Below are positions 18,151 through 29,005 of a stretch of 64,000 bases of DNA, piece after piece. Within the stretch, counting starts at the first letter, position 1, and every line of letters starts with the position of its first letter. The stretch is from Diphasiastrum complanatum. Taxonomy: Eukaryota > Streptophyta > Lycopodiopsida > Lycopodiales > Lycopodiaceae. The notes under the pieces are model-generated. The model worked only from the letters and a program-made list of their open reading frames with translations. It was not told the DNA's origin and ran no database searches. The stretch spans positions 52,609,836 to 52,673,835 of the forward strand of contig CM055095.1 in the NCBI GenBank assembly GCA_029204225.1. Direction: 5' to 3'. The position numbers and the translations under genes were made by a program.

Positions 18151-19043
18151 GTTTACTTGACAAAGGATGAGAAAGAAAAAAACGCAAACTCGAAACTGAC
18201 CAACTCAAAAAAATTTGCGAAGGATTCACAAAATTTATCTTGGAATCAACTCGAAAGATTCGCAAAACAGTGTCTTGTGAAAGCTCGTGGCTTTCTTGTT
18301 GAAGCTCGAAAGATTTGCAAACAGAATCTTGTCGCAAAAAAATTTTCTGTTTCTTGTTCAAGCCTTAGATGTCGTGAAATTGTCGCGAACAATTTGTGAA
18401 GTCTTCTGGACTGTTCTTCAAGTTCACCTGTCGCGAAACTATCTCGAACAGTTTGCGAAATATTCTAGCTTCCTTCCTTCAAGCTCAAGAATTGTCATCT
18501 GTCGGGAACAATTTGTGAATTTAGGCATTAGGCATAAAACATTAGGATTTAGACATTAGGCATTAGGGTTAGGCTTTATACAATAATCATTAGGGTTAGG
18601 CAAGTGTCACAAAAAATTTGTGAAACACAAAGTTGAAATAAAGAGACAGACTGTCACGAAATATTTGCGAACATAAACTATTCGACCTTGAAAACAGAGC
18701 GTGTATTTGAATATCAACCATCGTAAACAGTTAGATTTCTATTGTTACAATATTAAAAGGCCAAAAGACCTAACCTGTAGCAATATCAATACATATACAC
18801 TACTAAAAATTCGTCTTTGATCAATAGTTTCTTATTGTCTAAATGATCTTGAGTTGTCTCATACTTTCGCATATAGTATCTTACTTCCGCATACAATTTT
18901 CGTACGCATATTCAGTCAGAATAAATACTATTATATTATTACATAGATCAGATAAAATCGTGATTGAAGACACTAATATTAGTTTAATTTATTCGAACTT
19001 GCGTCATGTTCTCTGTGGAAGAATAATTGCTATTTTTCCTACA
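18151..19043 (+). mobile_element. Putative 5' LTR of copia element E
   Basis: The stretch ends ttcctaca immediately before a spacer base and the tRNA-Met PBS. It is rich in tcgcgaa and tttgcgaa words, and it contains TATA-like AT stretches near 18920-18945. The left limit is inferred from the end of the reversed RT relic. A 3' partner is not present, so LTR length is approximate. Confidence 0.5.
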
Positions 19044-19044
19044 A

Positions 19045-19056
19045 TGGTATCAGAGC
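19045..19056 (+). promoter_or_regulatory. tRNA-Met primer binding site, element E
   Basis: The sequence tggtatcagagc is the standard PBS complementary to the 3' end of initiator tRNA-Met. It lies one base after the LTR terminus ca. Confidence 0.9.
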
Positions 19057-19158
19057 CTACAGAATTAAAGTTGATACAGTGGTATCTTCGTATCCCTCTC
19101 AGCATTCTTGATACATCCATCAATAAGCCGCTATCTGGAGGTTATTCAAAATTAGAAG

Positions 19159-20173
19159 ATGTCGTCGATCACCAGTATTCGAGCTAAAATCACTACAATT
19201 TTGGACCCAGAAGGTTCAAACTAGGCTTGATTTGGAGATTAAAAACTTCACTCTTGTTGAAGGGCGAAGGTCTATGGCAATGGGTAGAACCATTTGAGGA
19301 GAAGCCAGAAGCTACTCTTGGCAAAGAATTTCAAAAATGGAGTTTAAAAAATGACAAAGCTATAGTAATTATTGTGTCATCAGTGCATGACAATATAATG
19401 CTAGATCTTACATCAATTTCAAATGCAAAGGATTTATGAGAAGAATTGTAAACCAAGAATGAGGCTCGATCTCGTAATCAGATCATGTTCTTGGAAGACC
19501 AATCAACCTATCTACAATGAGATGGCAAGACCTGAACACATTTGTGCGAAAGATTAAAGATCTGTTTATTTCCTTACAGAATTCTGGTGCAGAAAATACA
19601 ATTTCTAAGGAAAAACAGCTTAGTTATTTTCTTCGAGCCCTACCCAGGTCATTCCACACAACTCGAACCTTATTGGCGAAAGATGCAACAATGACACTTC
19701 AAAAGGCAATAGATGGAGTGAAGGAAGAAGTAGAAGCTCATGAACGCTATGACGACAATGGTGATTCAGAAAATGCTCTATTTACTCAGAAGAATAAATC
19801 TTCTAAGAAGTCTAAGTTTAAGAGGGAGTCATCTAAGAAGAATGAGTCTAAGACTAATGAACGACAATCTGAAAAACAACAGAAGAATTTTGGTGATAAG
19901 AAGATTTGCAACAGATGCAGAAGATCAGGTCACGCAGAAGAAAAGTGTTGGCTAAATCCAAATATTGAATGCATTCATTGTCATAAACGGGGTCATGCAG
20001 CAATAGACTATTATCAGAATTCTAGAAAAAAAAAAAGGAGCAGAATCGAAGCGAACCTTCAAATTCAAACTATGTCGAAGACAAAGCAGAATGCTTCAGA
20101 GCTACAGAAGATAGGGCAACAAGGAATTCAGCAGCTTATGTTAGTACTGATCTATGTTGTTCATCTAATTTAA
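19159..20173 (+). pseudogene. Copia gag with zinc knuckles, element E
   Basis: The likely start is ATG 19159. The first third is broken by stops near 19225 and 19437-19450. From 19517 a 218-codon frame holds the UBN2-type capsid region (RKIKDLFISLQNSGA, LSYFLRALPRSFHTTRTLL), a Lys/Ser/Glu-rich linker and two CCHC knuckles. CNRCRRSGHAEEKC is complete; CIHCHKRGHAAIDYY has lost the final Cys. The coding order and the PBS 100 bp upstream fit a copia 5' end. Confidence 0.85.
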
Positions 20174-20285
20174 TTCGAGAAGTAGTACTTGATTCGTAAG
20201 CCACCTCACATTTGTTTTTTCAAAACAAATTTTGTTTGAGTACAAGAAGACTGAACGATTCAAGATTCATTATACTTGGAGATGG
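20174..20285 (+). pseudogene. Copia protease start, element E
   Basis: The frame reads EVVLDS, a TAA stop, then ATSHLFFQN, which is the aspartic-protease motif DSGATSH with its glycine codon replaced by a stop. ILGDGSKLHIS follows at about 20268-20305. Immediately after this the sequence becomes a reversed copia integrase, so the element ends here. Confidence 0.7.
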
Positions 20286-20720
20286 TTCTAAACTTCACAT
20301 CTCTGCCTGAAACAACCTTCTTTGTGGTTGGATTGTAGAGTCTGTACACTTGTGATCCGTTTGAGTACCTGGCCATAATTGTTTGCTCTAATTTGTCATC
20401 GCGCTTGTTTCTTTTTTCTTTTGGAATGTGCTTGTATGCTGCACATCCGAACACACGTACGTATGATAGATCAGGTTTTCTACCTGTCTACATTTCGAAC
20501 GGCGTCTTATCTTCCAGCGCTGTCGTTGTGAATCTATTCTGCAGGTGTATAGTTGCAGCTATTGCCTCAGTTCAGAATTGACTTGGCAATCGAGCCTATG
20601 CCATCATGCATCTGGCTCCTTCGACCAGTGTTCTGTTTCTTCTTTTTGTGACACCATTGTATTCTAGTGTGTATGCAGGAGTGAACTGGTGTTTTATCCC
20701 CTGTTCTTGGCAACATCTTT
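20286..20720 (-). pseudogene. Reversed copia integrase fragment
   Basis: From 20720 down to 20270 the minus strand reads an integrase core tail: HQFTPAYTLEYNGV, NRTLVEGARCMMA, an FTTTALEDKTPFEM region, then FGCAAYKHIPKEKRNK and VVSGRDVKF. Stops and substitutions are present. It is closely related to the fragment at 35986-36335, which also lies next to a piece of the LTR found at 20721-21057. Confidence 0.8.
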
Positions 20721-21057
20721 AGGATCAACTAATCAATTACTCTCTGTCGTTGCTACCCATTTCAGCTGCGCATGAAGTCTAAGACTCCAAGCCCGTTCAG
20801 CTGCCAACTGGCAGCACGAAAGATTTCCCTTCGTTTCTTTTATTTTTTTTTTGTTCTTTTCATTTATTTCATGTGTTTTCATTTTGCGTCGCTTTGCTTT
20901 TCTTGCAGTCCTAGGGGCATGTTTGCGATTTGTGAATGATTTGCGAATCGTTCGTCCTTCGAGTCAAGAGATGTTGACTTTCGTGAATTGTTCTCCGTTC
21001 GACCTTCGCTTTGTGTTCGTGTTGCGGCAAAGTTGCAGGAGTTCACCATTTTTGACA
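20721..21057 (-). mobile_element. 5' 337 bp of a copia-type LTR (family G)
   Basis: On the minus strand this starts TGTCAAAAATGGTGAACTCC at 21057 and runs to ttgatcct. It matches 35742-35985 and 36336-36600 on the plus strand, including ctgccagttggcagct and attcgcgaatcattcg-like words. The TG terminus sits inside the accessory ORF of element B. The other end is fused to the integrase fragment. Confidence 0.65.
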
Positions 21058-21540
21058 TGGTAGTATCATGGAAGTGTTCGAATCCTCTTCTAGGGGATTG
21101 GAGTTCAAAGGGCGCAGGGCTATGTGGCATTTCAAAAACTTCGGAGGCCCCAAGGAGGTTAGAATCATCGAACATATCCATGAAATACTGTGTGTTTGGA
21201 AAAACAGCTTCTGTGTGCGAGGGTGAGGCGGCCTGGGCAGCTGTGATGGGAATGGTAGTCCCAATGGTCACAGATTGACCTTGGCAGAAGCAGAGGCGAG
21301 GGAATCATCAGAGGCGGGGGGAATAGATAGTTCAGTGCGAACAGCAGCAGGGGGTGGAAGCGCGGCTGACAATGTCTGCCTAGTACGATGTCGTGACGTG
21401 GAAGGCGAGTCAAGAATGACGATCTCCTTGTGTGGACGATGTCGACTATGTAAACTGGAGGCCTGGTGAGATGACTCGGCCGATGCTACTTCATAAATAG
21501 AAAGCACAGAATCCAAGCCTTTAGTTTACATAGTCGACTG
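21058..21540 (-). pseudogene. Accessory ORF remnant, element B
   Basis: The remnant is homologous to 10842-11296 of element A. It shares an IYEVAS-ESSHQASS block with A's TYEVAPTESPHKALSS, then IPITAAQAASPSHT and YFMDMFDDSN. About 650 bp of the ORF present in A upstream of this point are missing. A perfect 16-bp inverted repeat flanks 21457-21522 near the deletion edge. The C-terminal part is cut off by the LTR fragment. Confidence 0.6.
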
Positions 21541-22324
21541 AATACTAGAAATTGGCAAGAGCTTCGCTAGCACAAGTGAGGAATGAATCGAATTCAGCCA
21601 ACTTATAGGTGAATTTGGTGGGTCCATTACACTGAATACTAGTTTGGCTGATCAGTTCTGAACAAAAATTTGCAGGCTTGTACAGTACTGTGAAAGTAGG
21701 CTATAAAAATCTTGGCGAAGGTTGCTGAGGCTCTGAACCTATCCGGCGAACGTTTTCTAGGGTTGGCAAAGGATCAACCTTCGCCCAAGAGGGTCCTTCG
21801 CCCAAGTATTGTCATAAATACAATTTTTCAATATCTGAAGCTATGGCCAACCTGATTTTGACATTTCAAAACCATCTAGCATGTCAGTGAAGGTTCCTAA
21901 GGAGAGTAAGGTTCTCGGCAAAGGTTCTCAAAATGGCATAATGTTGATCATTCGCCTAATTAAAAAAATGTATTGTTTCTGGTACATAACCTTCGCCCAA
22001 CTCAGCATAGATATATCTAAAGTGGGTGTACAGTCTGGAAGCTCAACGAAGGTTTTTGATACTGTATAGGCCACATATGACCGAAACAATAATTTTATAA
22101 GTCATTTTCCATCAAAAATACTTTCCTTCCTTTTTTTTCCATGTTGATGACTTTTCTGACTTTTGCTCATCAGTCGTTCCTCATTTTTTTTTTCTTCTTT
22201 TTTCTTTTTCTTTTTTATTTTTTACTGTCTTTTCCAAACAAAGATTTAACAATTAAATATTGAAAACAAAAAACTGAATAAAATTAAAAAAAATCATTTA
22301 GATGATGCTTGCTAAACTGGCGGA
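21541..22324 (-). other. Spacer between pol tail and accessory ORF, element B
   Basis: Non-coding and collinear with 11975-12744. It has many copies of a cgaaggtt/caaaggttc word or its complement, near 21714, 21744, 21775, 21790, 21890, 21915 and 22045, and a T-rich stretch at 22120-22225. Confidence 0.6.
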
Positions 22325-23818
22325 GCAGGCTGCCAAAGCTTGCGTAATCGGCTGCCATTCACCGGGTGCTCTGGTGACCACCATCAAGGGTACACTTGGT
22401 TTATTCTGAGCTACTAGTCTTCGCTTGATTGTTATCAAATTTATAGGAGTTGTAGTTGGTGGTGGCTTCGATCTTGCTGGACAGTCGTTATAGCAATGCC
22501 CATAACCACAATCATGACTGAATAGTACAAATTTCTCTTTATTTGGACATTCTGCAACTCTGTGATTTTCTCCACATGCAAAGCATCCAAGTGGTGCTCT
22601 GGTCCAATTTTTAGATGCTTGTTGTTGCGCAGCAGCATAAATAGCATACTATTCCGAAGATCCACCTTCTTGATCATTATCATAGTTCCATTGCTTGACA
22701 ATTCTGTACGGTTTTGGTTCCATTAAATTGGCAGGAGGAGTGAGGTGCATTGGTGGGACAGGTAAGGCTAAACGTTTCGTGTATCCAAGAGCAGATTGTC
22801 GAGGTCTGGCTGCTAGATTTCCTCCATATTGTGGTTCTCGATATCCCATTTGGGCATACCATTGCTAAATTATCCAAGGATTGAAGTTGCAAAAAGCAGT
22901 CTCATGATCAGGCGAATTACACAAATGACATACACTGATTTCCATTCATTTTTTCAATTGAGGACACTCATTCACTGTGTGATTTCCTATACAAATAGAA
23001 CACCAGACATTTTTTCTGGTAGGAAAAGTCTTCGCAAGCTTCTCAGGTTCTTTGTTCGCTTGTCCATGGAAATCTTCCAATGCTTTGATCTTCTCATCAA
23101 ATTGCGACTACAACTTTTTCATCTATTTCTGTTGGTTCTTCCCAAGTTTCTCAAGCTCATTGAGCATCATTTCTGCAGTAGCATTAACATTTGTTGATGC
23201 AATAGTGGTGGATGTCGTAGTGGTTTGCCCTGCTGTATAAGACAACATACTGATATTCGGCTCATCGTCTAAATCTTCATCCTCCTCTCAAATTGCATCA
23301 TCCATAGTATTTTGCAAAAGTGCATAATCATTCTGGCGTTGCAGCTCACGTCTGATCCTTTTAGGTAAACCTGACAAAAACCACATAATCATGGCATTTT
23401 CGTTAATCAGCTCAAATTTGCATTTAGATCTGAGGCGTTTCACCTATTCAATATAATCTCGAACCATTTCCTGCTTTCCCATTTTAATTTTTCTTAAAAG
23501 TAGGAAAGGATCTTCCATAAACTTCCGAGGTTTGAACCGTGTGATAAGGGCTCGTTTAACAATCTCCCAATCTGTACGTTCAGTTTCATCTTGATTATAG
23601 TACCAATCTTGTATTGCGCCTATTAAGGCCATAAAAAAAAACTTAAGTTTATCTTGAGGAAAAAATTTGCAATATACTTCACAAGATTCAGCATAGATTT
23701 GAAAAAATCTAACTGGATCTATTAATCCATTGTATTTGGATAGATCTAATTGGGGTGCTCTTCGAACAATGATTAGATTGACTTCTTGAGGAGCACCTCC
23801 AGGTGCAGCCATCTTCAC
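22325..23818 (-). pseudogene. Tat-like gag fused to the last codons of pol, element B
   Basis: Reading starts near 23818 with MKMAAPGGAPQEVN and a capsid domain: YNGLIDPVRFFQIYAESCEV, IQDWYYNQDE, RALITRFKPRKFMEDPFLLL. It passes a stop near 23443. Three zinc-knuckle-like motifs follow: CSICIGNHTVNEC near 23000, CHLCNSPDHETAFC near 22910 and CFACGENHRVAEC near 22565. After about 22400 the sequence jumps to the integrase terminus (PVNGSRLRKLWQP, compare HGSRLRKFW at 12780). Protease, RT, RNase H and most of integrase are therefore deleted. The element could only have moved with enzymes supplied by another copy. Confidence 0.8.
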
Positions 23819-25004
23819 AGATTTAAATTAAGCAGACAATGAGATTGGATCTAGATTTTCAATCAAAATCATCTCAGATCAGATCTGCTAGATATATTCC
23901 ACTTTTCAAGAATCAGATTTCTATATTGAGAAAAAAATTTCGAAATTCAAACAATCAATACTTCTCAAGAATAAAAAATTTCTCATAATCAAAATCAGAC
24001 TGTATCAGATTTGACCCAAATTTTGACAAAGACTTGATCTGATAAATCATAACCTAAAAATAGAACTGGTGAAGGTTCCGTAAGCGAAGATTGGCTCGGT
24101 GAAAGTTCAATAGTGTTATTTTGAAAAAAAAAATGTCTCTGATCAGGTCTTTCTGACAATTTCTATGGAAATAACCTTAGACGAACTTTCAGATTCAAAA
24201 TCTGACAGAGATAAGGCTAGGGTTTCTGGCACACAAAAACACAGTTTATGTAGTTTGACGAAGGTACAAATCAAGATTTTCTATGATCTGGATAGGAAGA
24301 ATGTTCGCCAAACTCAAAAATAGTATTTTACTATAACTAGAATGTTTTGGAAACTCGACGAAGGTTCTGGTGAAGAATCAAGAGTAATACTGGTATTTTT
24401 CCAAAAAAAAGACTTTCTTGACAAAAATATGACAATATGACAACTGATCCTCTGAAAAAACCCTTCTATTTTTTATATTATTCTTCGCCAACCTGGTAGT
24501 AGATAGATCTGAATCACACCTATGCACAGTGAATCGGACGAAGGTTCTTTTTTTGTAATTTTAGGATTTTGATGATTTTTTTATGTTTTCTGATGGTTTT
24601 TCTTATGTTTCTGGAAATCTGTTGGGAAGGATTGTTTGTCCTTCAAACTGAAAGTTCTGTAATCAAAATCGAAGGTGTTTGCAACGATGCGAAGGTTTCC
24701 TGAAAGAGAGCAAAGAATTATCAGCTCTGATGACGATTTTTGTCTCCTCTTCTGACAGATTTGACTGATTTTTGTTGTTCTTTCTGATATCTCAGATCCA
24801 AATGAATCTTAAGATTGGTGATCTGAATAGCTTTCTCTATTTCACAATCAAATTAGATTTCAAACAAGCAAATCCACTCAAATCAAGCAAAATCACTCCC
24901 AAACTAACCCTAAATGCAGATCTAACACTATTCATGCACAACAAGATGTCTAATCCAAGCTAACCATCCAACAAACATGCTGCAAATTGAAAAATTAGCG
25001 TAGC
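23819..25004 (-). other. Untranslated leader, element B
   Basis: AT-rich non-coding leader between PBS and gag on the minus strand. It contains repeated gcgaaggttc/gacgaaggtt words near 24068, 24090, 24255, 24357, 24538 and 24690. The 180 bp next to the PBS match the leader stub at 44830-45000. Confidence 0.65.
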
Positions 25005-25022
25005 TCCCCCGCAACGGTGCCA
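25005..25022 (-). promoter_or_regulatory. tRNA-Asp-type primer binding site, element B
   Basis: On the minus strand it reads TGGCACCGTTGCGGGGGA, two mismatches from TGGCGCCGTTGCCGGGGA, the PBS for tRNA-Asp used by Athila/Tat gypsy elements. It lies four bases from the LTR end. Confidence 0.8.
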
Positions 25023-25026
25023 AAAT

Positions 25027-25706
25027 TGTAGTGATGAAGTTAGTTGTCATGCATAGATTTGTTCCCATGAGAGCAATAGTATAGTTCAAATTTCAACATG
25101 AATGGAAGAGTCACATCTAACTCTAACATGCATTAACCTTAAGCATTAACAGTTCATCCACTAACACTAGATCCACAACAAGATAGCTTACTCCTTCTCT
25201 CTCTCCCTTTCTCCCTCATAAAAAGTATAATAACAAGCAATCTCAATAACAATCAGATCCAACAACACAAATAAAACATGAGACATGGAGGAAAAGTGAT
25301 ATAGAGCAAGGACATTTATAAATCCATTTCACAAGAGAACCTATCTGCTTTATTGAAATGAAGAAATGAGCATGTGTGGGAACTTGAGTTGGTCCCTTTT
25401 TATAGTAGAGAGGAGGACCCTAGCCTCTGAATCCTATTGGTCCATTTTTGCCTCCCTAATTATTCAAATTTAAAAAAGAGTGAGAACCATCCAAATTGGA
25501 GGGAAACCCAACTTTATTCACTAACTTGGCATTTAGGCCCTATGACATTAAAAGTCTCGCAAAAAGGCCTAAAGTCCTTTTATTGACATGTAACTAATCA
25601 AATATCTATGTGATCATCAGGTTGGACTTATACACGCAGGGTGCCAAATCCCTCTCATTTATTAACTAGGCTTAGGATTGCCTTGGGATCCGCAAACCCT
25701 CCAACA
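25027..25706 (-). mobile_element. 5' LTR of element B
   Basis: The plus-strand edges are tgtagtgatg...ccaaca; on the minus strand it begins TGTTGGAGGGTTTGCGG and ends in CA before the PBS. It is about 680 bp and collinear with the LTRs at 9165 and 45023. A TATA-like tttttatagtag, read in reverse, lies near 25400. No 3' LTR remains. Confidence 0.75.
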
Positions 25707-25750
25707 GCTTGCGACTATTCCAGGAAATTGGACCATTGTTGAGGAAGAAT
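25707..25750 (-). pseudogene. Sliver of copia RNase H
   Basis: On the minus strand the 44 bases read FFLNNGPISWNSRK, matching the RNase H segment at 53530-53575 (FFLFNSGPISWNSRK). It is a target-site relic trapped between two elements. Confidence 0.55.
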
Positions 25751-26977
25751 CTTTGGTTTGACATCTGCTCATCTGATACCTACAGGAATCACAAACTTAG
25801 ATAGCCAATTAATTTGAAAAATGTCTACAACGGGCTTCCGACTGATCTTCAGCAAAGGGTAACCAATCTTGTCAAAATTTCAAAGTTCAGATGTTAAGTT
25901 TAATAACTTGAAATCATTGAAGACTTGGCCATCTTCAAGGATTTACAAAACTTGCATTTAGAACAAGTCTGCAGAAATATATTACTTTTTCAACAGTCTA
26001 CAGACATACACTATGCTTTCAACAGCTTCGGCTTTTTCGCATTTCTCTGAAATGCGAAAACTTGCATAGTTCAGAAGTTTAACTGTTTTTACCACACTTC
26101 GGCTTTTTGCGAAAAATGTAAAGAGAGAGAAAATTTCCGAAGGTCATCTATTTTCATGAGTTAAACTGTTTTAAAGACCATCGTCTTTTTGAGGGCACCT
26201 TCGGCTTTTTGCGAAAAGTGTGAAGAGAGAGAAAAATCTCGAAGGTCGTCTAAAATAAACGAGGAACGTTCCAGCAACGTCCTCGTCCGCGTCAACGATG
26301 CTAAATTATCGACCGTATATACTGTGTATAGTTGTCACAAAAGCCATATACTTCCAAGTACAACAGCTTTTCTAATTAAGTGACAAGCATTCAATGTGAT
26401 TAATACACGGATGAAGTCTATAAATAGGTCGTCCAAGCACAGATTAGTGGTTGCTCCATCCATGAGATGCATTATTTGATCCTTCCAATTATGTCGTCAA
26501 TTTTGGTTGTAATTGTTATTTGTATTGTGCTTCAGTGTAATATAGCATCAGCACGTTTTTATCTATGTACAACGTAGATGAATGCTTGTTGTGCTTGAAT
26601 GCACTTTCATTACTGTTTGATCGCGCTTGTTTACTCACTCTGATCAGAACATGGACATATACGACTCCTCAGTTTCTGATCAGATGATGGCTGTCTTTGA
26701 CGCTTGAGGAACTCGCGATATCATATTGCTCTTCGATTTATTTCAGAACCATAATTCACGTTGAATTTGATCAGTAGTACCACATACAAACCATCTCCAA
26801 TCTCTTCGGTGGACTGTACTCTTGTTTTAGAGTATGGATTAATTTTCGAGATCCTGTTGGGCAATCAAAATGCATAAAGTTGTAATCATCTGTAGCATAA
26901 GCTGTCTATTAGACTATTTTGCACCTAGTAGCCGATCAAAACGAGAGAGCTGTTTCGCAATATTCCTGCTCAAATAT
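25751..26977 (+). mobile_element. 5' LTR of copia element F (left end truncated)
   Basis: The segment is a long direct repeat of 39203-40430. It shares gtctacaacgggcttccg, accatcgtctttttgagg, aataggtcgtccaagcac and ttttatctatgtacaacg in the same order. About the first 100 bp of the 3' copy (39100-39202) have no counterpart here. It contains two ~54-bp copies of an aaag-gagagaaaat-ccgaaggtc block, at about 26096-26150 and 26197-26250. The right edge is approximate because no PBS is recognisable after it. Confidence 0.75.
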
Positions 26978-27027
26978 ACTAAGAGATTAAGTTTGTTCTA
27001 TTTGTATATTGTCATCATGTCTCATAT

Positions 27028-27548
27028 TATATGTGAAGCTCCTTAGATCATGCTTACAAATCCTAAACACAAAGGATAACACACTGTGGAGAAACCACCC
27101 AACCAAGTAGAAGCACCCAATCAATCTCTAGAAGCCTCACCCCCAAGCCAAGGAACAAGAAGCCTGAATGAAAACTGAGAGCCTGGCAATGAATCAAGAA
27201 CCATGATGTGTAGTAGGACGAGTTTGAACCCATTATATAGAGCCTAATGCATCCTGGGCACTAAGCCATGCATAGCCCTATGCTCCCTATACATAGATTT
27301 ACCTGGAATAGAGTCCTATGCATGGACCAACTATTCATAGAATTGCTATTGATAACTCTACACATGCATACACTGTCTCATACCTTGTCTAAACTCCATT
27401 TAGTGTGTTCTGGGCCTCACAAGGATATTAGTTACTTTTGGGTCATGTCCAGTATGTCATGGCATAACTAACAGCTTGTTTCACTGGAGTACCATGTATC
27501 CAAGACTAGGAGTATATTGTATCCTATGTACTGGTCATGGACATAACA
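27028..27548 (-). repeat. 3' LTR of the chromovirus
   Basis: Plus-strand edges are tatatgtgaagctcc and catggacataaca, so the minus strand begins TGTTATGTCCATGA. It is 521 bp and nearly identical in layout to 31915-32435. The minus-strand end is TATA rather than the usual CA. Confidence 0.9.
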
Positions 27549-27562
27549 TTCTTCCCTCCTTA
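27549..27562 (-). other. Polypurine tract of the chromovirus
   Basis: The minus strand reads TTAAGGAGGGAAGAA directly before the 3' LTR. This is the expected plus-strand primer for reverse transcription. Confidence 0.75.
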
Positions 27563-27576
27563 AGCTATTTATATCC

Positions 27577-29005
27577 TTAGAAACTAAAATTCGAGAAATT
27601 CTTCTTTATGCTATCAACTCTCTCCCACGAATCATCATCCTCAGTATGACCATTCCATAGAATTAAGCACTCAGAGATAGAACAATTTCTCAATTGTTTA
27701 TCTTTGGCTTTGAGCACTTTCCCAGGTTCCAAAAGTACACTAAGCGACAAATCTTCCAAATGGGATAAATTCTCATCCAATCCAACTATATCACCATCAT
27801 GTAAACTTAGTTTCAAACGACTTACATGAAACACTGGGTGTGTAGTCGATTTTCCTTGAAGATCAAGTTCATACACCAAAGAACCAATTCTACGTACAAT
27901 CTTGAAAGGTCCACAATAACGGGTAGACAGCTTATAATGCTCCTGTACGTAACATCTTAGAATCTTTTGGAATCCTAAGATATACCCAGTTATCAGCTTT
28001 AAAATCTCTTGGAGATCTCTTAAGATCAATATAGTGTTTAGCTCTATCTTGAGCACTTCGGATACTATCCTTAGCCACTTGCAACATTTCTTGCATATCA
28101 TGCAAAAAATCAAGAACCTTCTGGATCTTAACAGACTTCGTCTCAACATTTATTGGAGATCTAGGTTGAAAATCGTACATAATCATAAAAGGACTATAAC
28201 CTGTAGCAGAATGTTTTCTACTATTATATGCAAACTCAACCAGTTGGAGATAATCTTCCCAATGAGATTGTCTGTGAGAAACATACGTTCTCAAAATATC
28301 TTCCATAGTTTGATTAGTCCTTTCTATCTGGACATCTGATTCAGAATGATCAGAAGAACTTAAACTCAAAGAAGTTTCCAGTTTATGAAATACTGATGAC
28401 CAAAAGTGACCTGTGAGCTTAGGATCTCTATCACTAACAATGTCACTTGGCAGACCATACAACCAAAATAATCTTTCAACAAAGATCTGGACTAAATCAA
28501 AAGCCTTTATAGTTGACTTGACTGGTATGAATGCAACTAATTTAGTTAACCGATCCACTACAACCCAAATAGAATCAATTTGTCATTGGGTCTGTGGAAG
28601 TCCAACTACAAAATCCATATATATGCTTTCCCATTTCTTATCTGGGTTATCTAACGGATGCAACAAATGGTGTTCACAGCCTTTGCTAGTTGACAAGGCT
28701 TGCATTTAACAACATATGACTCGACCTATGGCTTGAGCTTTGGCCAATAAAATTCCCTCTTAACCAAGTCCAGAGTCATGTGTATATCGGGATGTCCTGC
28801 ATAGGGTATGTCGTGACATTCAAACAAAATCTTCCGTTTGAGCTCATCATCCCCAGGTACGCAAACTTTTTCATTCTAAAATAGTAATCCATCACGAATG
28901 GTGAACGGTTCCACAATCTTCTTATCTTTCTTCGTTAGTTGAGTCCCCTGTCTTTTCGACTCAACACTGTCCACATTTCTTCCGGTCTGAACAAGAAACT
29001 GATTC
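27577..29005 (-). pseudogene. Chromovirus integrase with chromodomain-like C-terminus
   Basis: The minus strand from about 29000 carries an H2C2-type N-terminal region (YAGHPDIHMTLDLVKREFYWP, stops included). The core follows: MDFVVGLPQTQ, PSDIVSDRDPKLTGHFW and IERTNQTMEDILRTYVSHR, so D, D and E positions are present. Next come WEDYLQLVEFAYN and a GPF motif, YCGPFKIVRRIG. The end has SECLILWNGHTEDDDSWERV, resembling a chromodomain and pointing to the chromovirus clade. Breaks include a stop in PQTQ-QIDSIW near 28590, a frameshift near 27950 and a loss of spacing in KLETSLSLSSSDHSES near 28350. It is not functional as it stands. Confidence 0.85.
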
